Part shown: positions 55,169-64,000 of the stretch, piece by piece | Layout of the letters: the number at the start of each line of letters is the position of its first letter | Position numbering within the stretch: position 1 is the stretch's first letter | DNA from: Immersiella caudata | Taxonomy: Eukaryota > Ascomycota > Sordariomycetes > Sordariales > Lasiosphaeriaceae | Reading direction: 5' to 3' | Length of the DNA: 64,000 nt | Assembly: GCA_030512335.1 (NCBI GenBank) | Contig: JAULSU010000001.1 | Coordinates: 620,001 to 684,000 of the forward strand | Position numbers and translations under genes: made by a program | The notes under the pieces: generated by a model | Told to the model about the DNA's origin: nothing | Seen by the model: only the letters and a program-made list of their open reading frames with translations | Databases searched by the model: none

Positions 55169-56397
55169 TCAGTGTAGAGCAAAGAGCTCGACCGCGTTTC
55201 CAGCCATCTCGGCGGCCGCTCTTGGGCTCATGTAGTCCATCAGCACCGGAACGACGCAAAGGCTCGCCGTCAGGGCCAGGGCACCCCAATCCAGAATTCC
55301 GTCTATGGTCGAGTCCGCGTTTTGTGATAGGGTCCCCAGCAGATTCAGCGCTGTGAATAGAACCATGCACCACATCAGCCTCCGTTGCAGCCCGTTGGGG
55401 CGACGCAATATCTCCAGAGCAAATAGCGTCGTGAAAGCTGCCCCCCACGTCCCACATGCCGCGAGCCAGTAGTTCGAAGAAATGCTGTCGCTGCCTCGAA
55501 GCGGCGGGATGGCCCCGCTTGCTACGATTGAGGTCCCCAGGGCGAAATGCAGGACTGGGTTGGGAACCCCGTGCTGCTGCGCGACTGCCACTGGTATGAT
55601 TGCCCCCGAGCAAAAGGCTGCCGTGAGCGCGAGTATTCCCATGTTGTTCCAGCTCGGGCAAGCCCTCATCGAAGGAGGTGCATCTCTGTGTCGATTCCGC
55701 TGCCTACTCGCTGAACCTTCGCCAAAACTACGATGTTCGGGAATGCAACCGCGATACCTGAGCAAGTGTTGTTCGCTGTTCGCGTGGTGGTCTTTGACAA
55801 TTGGGCCCTGCAGCGACAGCAGTTTCGAAAGCCCAGCCGTGTAGGGATTCCAATACGCAGCCGTGGAAGAGATTGGTATATACGCGGAGTACCGTGGGGG
55901 ACTGTAGACCGGGCAGAAGAAGTTCTCATCAGATACCTCCCGGCTCGTCGTCTCCTGGCATGGCTTGTACCTACAGATTGGCCCATATCAGCTCGAAAGC
56001 AGAGAACATTGGAAGAGATGGTCTTACCTCGTCCCATCCGCTCCCTTTCGCCTGGTGCAACTCGTCTCTTTCTCCCCAACTGATTCTCCATTTGTGGAAC
56101 CCGCTCGCCTCTCGAGTTCCTCCAAGCGCTTCTTAAGCTTCTTGCCTATGGCAAGATATATTTAGTTAGGTGCTCTGTGGCCTTTCCCAGTCAGTCAACA
56201 TGCTACCTACGATAGTTGCGCTGGGCAATGCGGTTCTGGATCCTCCGCCGCTCAGCAAGGTCGTCGATCTTGGTCCAGTCCTCATCCGGGCTCCGGGGGG
56301 TGGGGAAGGCGCAGGATGTGCCGTGCGTAGAGAATTGGCGTGGCGACGGTGGTGCCTGCGTGGCATGCATGTATGTCTGGGGACACATGGCGAACAT
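55169..56397 (-). CDS. bZIP DNA-binding domain joined in frame to a five-helix membrane domain
   Basis: Complement of 56211-56397, 56028-56145, 55169-55970 gives 368 residues; all junctions close in frame (introns 65 and 57 bases, GTAGGT and GTAAGA donors). Residues 40-75 are a fungal bZIP: DWTKIDDLAERRRIQNRIAQ, RNYRKKLKKRLEELERRA, with the N-x7-R signature (N55 to R63) and a short, poor zipper. A hydrophilic linker (80-205) is Tyr/Pro/Ser rich. Residues 212-232, 240-258, 268-290, 299-317 and 325-347 are hydrophobic helices (for example NYWLAACGTWGAAFTTLFAL, WGALALTASLCVVPVL). The protein would be a membrane-tethered regulator. An alternative is two genes: a bZIP ending elsewhere and a 166-residue membrane protein starting at Met203 (55669). 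The first ATG follows an in-frame stop near 56466. Confidence 0.6.
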
Positions 56398-58037
56398 GGC
56401 GAAGATTGGTACCTGCGGCGCTTCCGCCCGAGAGATTCTGCCCGTCGTTCGCGCTGTTCGATGCTATCGGTCGGGTGCGGCGATCGTAGCTAATCCGCAC
56501 CTCAAAAAATTGCTGTCTTCGCAAGATTTGGCTTTGGTCACCTGCTCAGTTGGAGAGAGGGGCGGGGCGTCGGAGGCGGGGAGAAATGTTGTTATTGTCG
56601 CGATCTAACACCACGGTTGCAAAAGTGGAAGACGACGGACATCGAAAGACGAGATTGGGCCAAACGAACCAGAGGCTCGAGTCCAGAGCACAGCCCCTTC
56701 TCCGTCTGACGACTTTGGTGCGGGGTAGTGGGGCTGAGTGTGCGACAGTGTTGGTGATTCCTGCCAACTTCAAGTTCTCCGACAACATCATCCATTCCCA
56801 AATCACCAACCTTTCAACTCCAGCACCCACGTCCATCTACGGGCATAAGATCGCGCCCAAAACCAACTGCGCCTGAAGAGCTCGTCAATTTTTTATCCTC
56901 CCAAGCCGTGAACGCAGAACACGGGCCGCGATCGAGGATTGTTCTTATCGTGAGAGATCTCCCAGAAGAATCCGAGCTCAGAACGACCAGCTGCGCGAGT
57001 GGTACGTCAGACTTTCTCATAGTAAATGCAGAGTATGGGATACTGACAGTGCCAAATCTCCAGGCCATCAAACTGCCACGACCAAACGCATGCTGAGACG
57101 AGACCTCCGGTGTTAACCCCCCCGACCGCAAGCACGCTGTTAGAGCCACGCAATCTCGTATCACTGGAATGGGCGAGCCAACGAAAACAGAGAAAAGAGT
57201 AGAGAATGGGGCAGCAATGGTCGGCCCAGCCACCGTGGAAGCCAGGATGGGCCGTTCACAAAATCGTCGAAGCTCTGCTCCTCTGCTGCTCGCCGCTCTC
57301 GGGGCCTGCTTCATGGGCGCTTGGGTTCCCAACGGGACCTGCTCAACTAGCAGCTCCTGCTCTTTGCCGCCAGATCTTAAGGTGAAATTTTCTGGCCGGT
57401 TCAACTGGCTAAGCGATTTGGTTTCTGACAGGAGTCCAGGCCTTTCTCCATGCTCGCCCCTCGCTTGACTCAATCACCAGCTCGCCGATTACGCTCATAG
57501 CCGCCATGGCAACAACGGGCTTCTCTTTAACGGCTCGCCACTTCGACCTCGTTCGACGGGGGAACCAGCAGGATCTACTTGTTCTTGGTGTTGTCGGGAG
57601 CGGGACACTCGTGGCATTATTACTGGGTTTCGATGGGATGACGATCCTGCTGCGCGTGGCACCATGGCTCGGGAACCTGGCATTTCTCTTGTGTGAATTG
57701 TCTCTCAGGTGTAGGCCCTTTCTGGAGTTGAAATCCCCAAAGGATGGACACGTTTTGAGGGCGGGCGACACTGAATTGTGTATGGGAGGTAAGATCGGTG
57801 ATGGACGACCGGGGGTGGCGTGTTGAGAACTTGAAGGTGGTGTGTAAATGGTGGGGTGACTCTTGTGGGGGAACCAACCAGAGCTGCTTGAGTTTCAGAA
57901 TAACATGATCACAGTCTTGGTTTCCCACAAAACATGATCGTGTCGTTGCGGATCGATATTTCTCGGTTATATGAGCCCGGCGTTGTCCTCCGCTTCCAAA
58001 CGTCCCTCCATGGCAAAAATTGCTCTCGAATGACGGC
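56398..58037. other. Region without a confident gene
   Basis: Long overlapping frames on both strands, none with a motif. An ATG frame at 57506-57826 (GCCGCC-ATG-G context) encodes two hydrophobic stretches (DLLVLGVVGSGTLVALLLGF) and could be a small membrane protein, at low confidence. Confidence 0.35.
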
Positions 58038-59720
58038 ATGCCAACGTTGACATACCGACAAGTTGCAGCGGGCGGGCGAGCCATCCGGACGCTGCGACTC
58101 CTGCCCGGCCGGTGGATGGACCAAATCAACTGCGAGCTCCAGGAGGCGTGTCTCGACGATCACCCGGCCTTCGAGGCACTTTTTTACGTGTGGGGAAACG
58201 TTAAGGACATGGCGGCCATCACGGTCGATGGTTGCTCCTTCCAGGCAACGAAGAATCTGATCGCCGCCCTTCGACGACTCCGATCAAGCGTCGACACCAG
58301 GATTCTGTGGGTCAACGCTATCTGTATCAACCAGGACGATAACCCGGAAAAGACCCAATAAGTCCAGTTGATGGGGATATCTACCAGTATGCTCGCACCG
58401 TCAACATTTTCCTGGGTGATAGCGGTATCCTCGATCTTATACCGCAAGAAGAGTAGACGTCTTGGGACGACCCTCCGCAAATTCGGTGGCATTACGATGC
58501 GACTTCTATGTTGACCATTGGACATGCGCCTTTAAAGTATGCCATGGACTCCCCAAGGCATCGTCACCAGCCTGGCCAAAGCCATAGAATCTTTCCCTGG
58601 GACGGCCTTACATGACCCAGCCGATGACCGCGAGTTTCCAGAGTGGGCTATTATGAGTGCCTTGTCCCCCAACAGGCCGAAATCACCTTTCTACCTGAGC
58701 TAACCTTCACAGCTTGACCCTCCCGAGGGCCTTGATAAGACTGACCTGAAGAGGGTTGACGAATTCTTTGCGAGATAGCGAGATGACACGGCCACTGCTA
58801 TCGCGCGGGGTCCTGTACAGGCCCTGCGTGACAACCAGGCTGGAGCTTTAGCCATCATGAAGATGTTATCGAATGGAAGATGCCTCAAGTCCTGTCTCCA
58901 TACCGACCCTTAATCACTAGTTTGGGCCGGAGTACTCGAGGTTATCGAAAATATCACGTACCTTCTGTGGTGGAATCGCGTGTGGGTTCTCCAAGAAGCG
59001 GTTCTGCCGCTTGTGGAAGTTCGCGCTATCTACGGCGAAATCAACGCCCCGATGGCCTTTATCGAGGGGGCAGGCGGCATCCTCCGGCGTCACCACTTCA
59101 AAGGGGTAGGACTGTGCTATAGATCCCTCTGGGAGTCTTTGCCATCTCGCCAGAAGCATATCCTCTCTACATTTGAGGCAAAGATGGGGCCCCTAGGTCA
59201 GATTCGCGAAATCGTCGGCGGGTGGGTGATTTGAGACCAAATCGACCGCCTCTTCATCATCCTCGAGATCACCCGCTTTAAGGAGGCTACTGATCCGTAC
59301 GACATAATTTACGGTATCTTGGGACTTCTCTCCGACTGTCCAAACCCCATCGATCTGAAGCCTGATTACGAGACTCCCGTCGGGGACCTCTTCGCACAGC
59401 TTGCATACCGCTTCCTCATGCACTTCAGATCCTTCCACAAACTCATCAACCATGAGCTTCCCTTGCCAGAAACCTGGCCGCTATTTTACCTCCCCTCCTG
59501 GGTTCCCCATTGGGGTCACACCTACGGCACGCGCGACCTCCTCGTCCAACGCCCCAACAGCTACGTCGCATGGCCAAGCTGCCCAAGGTCGCCCCCAGCC
59601 CCCATTGCATCCTCCGTCCTCCAAGTGTGTGCCAAGGGCCCTGTCGCGTGTCGTCGCCACAACCCCCTTCTTTACCAGGGAAAACATTCCAGAACCAGGA
59701 GTATTTGAATCTTTCTCCAG
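58038..59720 (+). pseudogene. Relic of a HET-domain gene with many lesions
   Basis: Starts MPTLTYRQVAAGGRAIRTLR (58038) and reads HPAFEALFYVWGNVKDMAAI, ILWVNAICINQDDNPEKTQ, then TAA at 58359-58361. A one-base loss follows (IYQYARTVNIFLGDSGILDL after the shift). Further stops lie in QEE-stop-TSWDD, FFAR-stop, LHTDP-stop and GGWVI-stop. Between them conserved HET parts persist: WWNRVWVLQEAVLPLVEVRA, KEATDPYDIIYGILGLLSD, PSWVPHWG. The first stop fits CAA to TAA. Compared with the two other HET genes here it is much older. No product is expected. Confidence 0.75.
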
Positions 59721-59849
59721 CTTCATCATGTCCCTCCTGAAATTCTTTCTTCTCCAACTCGGCACCCGCGACCCCTCGGCCCCGTACCGGCCGACCTACC
59801 CACTAGGACCCCCAGCCAGTGGGCCCCAGGGCACTCCAGTCGCATACGA

Positions 59850-60469
59850 CTTGGGCGGAAGTGGAGAGGGCGTATTTGTTTCCTAGTACCGGACTTGTTC
59901 GAGCCTCGGAGCACCTGACGGACGAAGAGGCGAGCTGCTTGCCCATTGCTGCTGTGACGGCGTGGATGGCTATCAATGGCATAGAACCCATAGGTCGGGT
60001 TCGAGGCAAGGGAGAGATGGTTGTTCTTCAGGGGTTGGTGGTGTCAGTATCTCTGGTCTTCAGGTTGCCAAAGCCAGCGGTGCAAAGAGTACGTCTCCCC
60101 GCAAAACAAATCCGCGGCACTCTACTGACGAAACAATGAAGCCATCATAACATCCTCGCCAGACAAAAAACTCCAAAAAAGCCAAAGCCCTCGGCGCAGA
60201 TCCCATCATCAACTACAAAAACCGATCCCAGCTGGGAAGGCGAGGTCATGAAGATTACAAACAATGTGGGCGCCGACGTAATTATCGAGACGGGTGGCGC
60301 TGAGACGCTGTACAAGTCGCTTGACTGCGTCGCCTTTGGGGACTTTTATAAACAGCATCAGATTCGGCTCGTGGTGGACCGTGTGTTTGGTTTTCAGGAG
60401 GCAAAGGACGCTTTCAAGTACCTTGTAAGTGGATCGCACTTTGGCAAGGTTGTTGTCAAGTTCGAGTAG
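59850..60469 (+). pseudogene. Relic of a zinc-type alcohol dehydrogenase (MDR) with internal deletion
   Basis: Readable parts are TGLVRASEHLTDEEASCLPI, AAVTAWMAINGIEPIGRVRG, then in other frames GGVSISGLQVAKASGAK, KALGADPIINYKNR and VMKITNNVGADVIIETGGAE. After LDCVAFG the sequence jumps to DFYKQHQIRLVVDRVFGFQE and AKDAFKYLVSGSHFGKVVVK, omitting about 50-60 residues expected in this family. Several frameshifts separate the parts. The subfamily (with LTDEEASCLPIAAVTAW) differs from the intact dehydrogenase at 18.6 kb, so it is not a copy of it. Confidence 0.75.
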
Positions 60470-60499
60470 AGGGGTTCTTGTTGGAATAGAAAGCTAGGT

Positions 60500-61040
60500 A
60501 CCCCAAAAATCGTCCGAATATGAGATTGGAATTTGCCACCAGTGGTTTTCTGACCACAATCGCATTCCCACCACTCAAATTAAACTTGACAACCTCCTGG
60601 TCCTTGGCAAACACTCTGCCCCCCAGCGGCGCGACCTTGGCCTTGGCGATGAACGCCGCAAACGTCTGTCCTACAACCGGGGCGTTGACCGCCTAACGGT
60701 GGTTTCCATTGACCTGGCCGCAGTAGAACCGGATGGACTTAGTATCGTTCACCACAATCTAGAAGGTCGCGCCGGATGGGGAGTGCGTCATCGCAATGAA
60801 GCCCGAGGAGAAACCGACGTTGTGGGGGAGCGGGAAGCACGGCCTGCCAAAGGACGATTAGGTGGCGGTATGGTTACGCGGGAAGAAGCAGAACTCGACA
60901 ACGGTGCACGGCAGCTCGGTGACATTGTTAAGGGTATAGGTAAGGGTGCCGTTAAAGCCGACGTCGACGGCGACCTTACGGACGCCGCCGCTGGGAAGGC
61001 CGTCGGCGAGGGAGGTCGAGGGGGGCGCCTTGGCTGCAAG
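60500..61040 (-). pseudogene. Relic of an extracellular cupredoxin-like protein with RIP-type stops
   Basis: One minus-strand frame reads VAVDVGFNGTLTYTLNNVTE, VVEFCFFPRNHTAT-stop-SSF, HNVGFSSGFIAMTHSPSGAT, F-stop-IVVNDTKSIRFYCGQVNG and NHR-stop-AVNAPVVGQTFAAF. This is the pattern of fungal extracellular serine-rich cupredoxins (HTVTQSSF and VNDTKPIWFYC). Stops are TAA at 60858-60860 and TAG at 60759-60761 and 60693-60695. The first and third stand where the family has Gln and the second fits Gln or Thr, so CAR to TAR explains them. No frameshift is needed. The N-terminus and any signal peptide lie beyond an AG near 61042 and are not recognisable. Confidence 0.65.
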
Positions 61041-61720
61041 TTATTAGAACTTGGCCAGATTTCGAGCTCGGATATTATCTACCATCCCAGGGCGTGTACT
61101 GGTATATCCTGGGCCCAATTTGGAACCATGGTCAGGATTTGGGCCATCAGCGCACTGTCTCTCTTAGCAGTTTCCAACCCCGGTCCCAAATTTAGGCCTT
61201 AAGTTGTCCGCTTTTTAGAATTTGAGCTACCTTTTAGCTTTAATCACATAAATACGTAATCACTCTTAGAGCTCACGATACGGCATTTCTAATTTCCTAG
61301 CTGCTTAAAGAGGATGCACACCAAACAGTTGAACAACCATTCTAATAATCCTTCAGATGGCACGCTAGCATCCATTTTGAACGCCGCTAAAGAAGGCTGC
61401 ATATGTAAGGAAAGGCAAGTACGCCTGATCAAGGTGGTCACCATGGTAGTAGCGAGCAAGAACTGACAAAGGTGTAAGACTTCAACCTAACCTGAGCCAA
61501 AGAGATGGGCGAGGGCCACAGTCTAAATACAGAGTGAACAGGAAGATGGCCACGCAATGCGTGGCGGTTGTGAGTCAGGTGGCGGCCAGGCGGCGGTTTC
61601 CCTACACCAGCGTAGCCAATTTTATGTATGGGGACCAATTTTGGGCTCGCTCGGCTAGATGCTGCGGCGCAGCCTTCCAAAAATGGTTCAGAGGGTGAGC
61701 AAGACTGAGCAAGACTGAGC
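61041..61720. other. Region without a gene, repeat-like
   Basis: AT-rich near 61200-61330, then TGAGC-rich sequence (CTGAGCAAGACTGAGC near 61703) leading into the dispersed repeat. Nothing coding is seen. Confidence 0.4.
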
Positions 61721-61920
61721 CAACCCTGAGCCGGCCCTGAGCCGGGGTGAGCGACGTCACGTGGGCATGGTACGAAAAAGGAAATTTGGTGTGCCCAGAT
61801 TCGTCGCAGGAAACAGCTGTGCCCTGGGTCAACCGATCAAAACCTACCCCGGACTGAGGCTAACCCTATCTTGCCAAGGCTTTCTACCCCCGGGCCAACT
61901 GTAACCCCGATCTGCCATGA
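61721..61920. repeat. Dispersed repeat, copy 2 (inverted relative to 51.6-52.1 kb)
   Basis: Bases 61777-61813 are the reverse complement of 52044-52080 with one mismatch. TGCCAAGGCTTTCTACC and GGGCCAACTGTAACCCCG (about 61873-61910) are the reverse complement of 51627-51664 with the two blocks in swapped order, while CTGAGGCTAACCCTA is in direct orientation. The copies are therefore internally rearranged. About 430 bases separate this from the mucin-like gene. Confidence 0.65.
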
Positions 61921-62352
61921 TCGGGATGCTGATTCCACACCATCGCTTGGGTGTTGGCACGACGGACTGCCGGGACCATTCGACGTGCATGCGGCTGAGG
62001 ACATATACAGCAACATGCCCATACCAACACTTTGTGGAACTCTTTGTCCCGGCTCTTTATCCGATTGAGGGTGTGGTACTTGGCGATAATCTGATGGTTC
62101 GCGTACGCTACGGTGCTCCTGGGGTGGAGTACTTGGTCGGTCGCAGCAAGATGGTCGTCGGCGGACGCTTTCGGTTTTGGGTCCACGCGCCAGGCACTGC
62201 CACACACCGACTCGAAGGTTATTCTTCTCAATTTGAGCCGCATCTGCGAGGAATCGGACCAGGCCCCGGATCGATAGAGGATATAACCCGAACCATCTCG
62301 ACCCCTAGAATAAGGTTCCACTGTCGGGACCGACGGCACCCACCAGTTACCG
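61921..62352. other. Flank of the mucin-like gene
   Basis: A plus-strand frame reads LGCWHDGLPGPFDVHAAEDI, YSNMPIPTLCGTLCPG, which looks like the start of a WSC domain and then stops (TGA 62066-62068). It may be a relic exon. The rest is promoter-like. Confidence 0.35.
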
Positions 62353-63519
62353 ATGCATCCCCCATGGCCAGGGCATTGGTCAGTGGCTCTAGCCCCTCTC
62401 GCAATGTTTCCGCATCTCGGCACAGCCAGAGCGATACCAGCCACCAAGCTAGATCCTCGCGGGCTAGATGAGTACGTGGTATTGGCCAACTGTATCAGCG
62501 ATGATGGAATCAGATCCTCCCAGATGGCCTACTTTCCCGGATCTCCAAACGCTAGCCCAAATGTGGTTGCAGAGACATCCTACGGTCAGACGTCTGTGTG
62601 GGAGAACAGTGTAACCTCTGGCAGGTTTGACAACGGCAACATCTTCACCTCCACCATTGGGCCGCCAGTCGCCCAAGGGGAGTTTGCCGGGACGGGGAAA
62701 GCAAGCCAGGGCTCCTTCTCGTGCTGGAGAAACCACCGCAAGAACTTGTACAACTGGGCAGAGCACTTGTGCACCGGCATATATGACTGCAACCGAAAAT
62801 GTATGCATCAACCTTTTCGCTGATAGTTCGGTTCCGTGGGGGCTAACACGCAGGGGTTTCTGATAGCGCCGCCTGCTCCACCAGCTCCACCAGCTCCACC
62901 AGCTCCACCAGCTCCACCAGCTCCACCAGCTCCACCAGCTCCACCAGCTCCAGCAACTCCCACGCCTACGACGCCACTCATCACAACCCAGCTCATAGAA
63001 CCTGCTCCCTTGGCCACCCGGACGAGCTCTTTGTCATCCTCTTCTTTACGCGAAACTAGCCCTGCTACGGTGGATGTTGGCCAACATCCTCCTACAACGT
63101 CAGCAGCGGGGGCAACCCCTCAGGAGACAACAGCGAGTACGTTTTCATCAGTGCGCCGCAGCTCTACGGCGGCCCCTAACCAAGAAATAGAAGCCAGCTT
63201 CTCAATCACCAACACATCTCTTAGCACGGCATCTCCGACCACTGTCAGCTCCACGGGCCCTGCCACCCCTCAGCCAACTACCGAGCCGCCAGCTGATGAT
63301 CGAGACGGGCTGACAAGAGGAGGTGAGATTGGCAGCATTGTTGGAGACACGGTTGGCTTTCTGACGCTGACGGGCGCAATCTTCGGCTTTTGGTTGAGGA
63401 GACGCAATGAGAGACTAAAAACGGGAGCAGAAACGAATGGAGGACAGCAGCAAGCGGCGTCGGCACCACCAACCACAACGGTCCCGGCGGACATGAGTCT
63501 CATAGAACACAAGGAGTGA
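62353..63519 (+). CDS. Mucin-like single-pass membrane protein
   Basis: Join 62353-62800 and 62867-63519 gives 366 residues. A signal-like N-terminus (WSVALAPLAMFPHLGTARA) is followed by an ectodomain with VLANCISDDGIRSSQMAYF, SFSCWRNHRKNLYNW and HLCTGIYDCNRK, then a Pro-Pro-Ala repeat, a Ser/Thr/Pro-rich stalk, one TM helix (GEIGSIVGDTVGFLTLTGAI), an RRRNERLK stop-transfer and a short cytosolic tail. The intron (GTATGC, GGCTAAC branch) must use the TGATAG acceptor at 62866; the CACGCAG 13 bases earlier gives a frame that stops. It resembles the 15.5 kb surface protein in layout but not in sequence. The role is probably at the cell wall or surface. Confidence 0.65.
62875..62946 (+). repeat. 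Eight 9-base units GCTCCACCA coding for Ala-Pro-Pro
   Basis: Eight perfect consecutive units lie inside exon 2 of the mucin-like gene, encoding (APP)8. Unit changes keep the frame, so repeat number can vary without breaking the gene. Confidence 0.9.
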
Positions 63520-63673
63520 GTCACGGCTTAATGCCACGCCCTCTCTGAAAGCCCTGAGTTGATCGGCTGTTGGTGGTTTAGAAACCCCCACGGGAAATAG
63601 CAGCAGCAGGGGCTCAGAATCTTGAGTCTGCTCGTCGCACGGGACTTCCATATCCTAGATAGTCGGCGTAGCC
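63520..63673. other. Intergenic gap between convergent ends
   Basis: Nothing seen; 3' flank of the mucin-like gene and of a possible minus-strand exon. Confidence 0.3.
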
Positions 63674-63940
63674 TTACTTTCCTTTTTCCTCCTCTTCATC
63701 ACCTTCCACAATTCTTGTCTCAACCTCTACCCGTTGACCTCTATTCCTTCTACGTCCATCATCAGCGTAATAATCCCTCTCGGTGAGTTCCTGGGCAGCG
63801 CGGTCACGGTGGAGACGGTGATCGCTGCCCCGCAACGTCTCCCTGTCTCACTGCTCCCTTTCTTCATGCTCTTCCAACCTCTTCCTATGTCCTAGATTTC
63901 CGGCTGTTAGCATTCTGGTACCTCAGGATCCTTGAGCTTG
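63674..63940 (-). other. Possible terminal exon of a minus-strand gene (partial, one stop)
   Basis: A minus-strand frame ends at TAA 63674-63676 and reads, upstream to downstream, GNLGHRKRLEEHEEREQ, TGA (63848-63850), DRETLRGSDHRLHRDRAAQE, LTERDYYADDGRRRNRGQRV and EVETRIVEGDEEEEKGK. The charged, helical character is alike on both sides of the TGA, where CGA would fit. The start would lie outside the window or upstream. Evidence is weak. Confidence 0.3.
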
Positions 63941-64000
63941 AGTAACTGAGAAAGACCCAGTGGCTGTAGACGAGGCCCAAGTTCAAGACAAGCCTGAGAA

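Noticed and set aside
56814..57473. 219-codon minus-strand frame
   Set aside because: Overlaps several other frames, non-ATG start likely, no hydrophobic pattern or motif.
1..64000. CRISPR arrays, bacterial operons or ribosome binding sites
   Set aside because: The window is eukaryotic; the only repeats are minisatellites, microsatellites and degraded transposon-like DNA.

Overview
The window reads as nuclear DNA of a filamentous ascomycete (Pezizomycotina). Genes carry short introns of about 46-99 bases with GT-AG borders and CTNAY branch sites. The families seen are typical of these fungi: HET-domain proteins, microsomal P450s, a Zn2Cys6 regulator, a LaeA-like methyltransferase, WSC and mucin-like surface proteins. 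Stops, donors and acceptors were read by eye, and spliced models were checked only for reading-frame closure.

Left part (1-31 kb): the 3' end of an unknown gene; a tyrosinase killed by two stops in its Trp-Asp-Trp motif; a secreted carboxylesterase; a CYP7/8-like P450; decayed Ser-rich and repeat-bearing ORFs; a Vps38/UVRAG-like autophagy or endosome subunit; a single-pass surface protein; a zinc alcohol dehydrogenase; a second P450 with one premature stop; a regulator with C2H2 plus Zn2Cys6 fingers; an intron-containing tRNA-Thr; and a broken F-box-like gene.

Middle (31-51 kb): a local family of unrecognised proteins (one intact, one or two dead, one inverted) sharing a roughly 75-residue helical domain. 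Then a LaeA-like methyltransferase tail to tail with a nitrilase, a two-TM protein, a HET gene with one stop, a triple-WSC protein, two small genes and a het-6-like gene with one stop.

Right part (51-64 kb) is accessory and repeat-rich: inverted copies of a dispersed element, a minisatellite, AT-rich DNA, and relics of HET, dehydrogenase and cupredoxin genes with stops that look like CpA-to-TpA (RIP-type) changes. Inside it lies the most unusual gene: a bZIP DNA-binding domain read in frame into a five-helix membrane domain. The window ends with a mucin-like membrane protein.

There is no polyketide, peptide or terpene synthase, so the P450s, esterase, tyrosinase and methyltransferase do not form a complete metabolite cluster. 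The recurring theme is otherwise intact genes carrying one in-frame stop.
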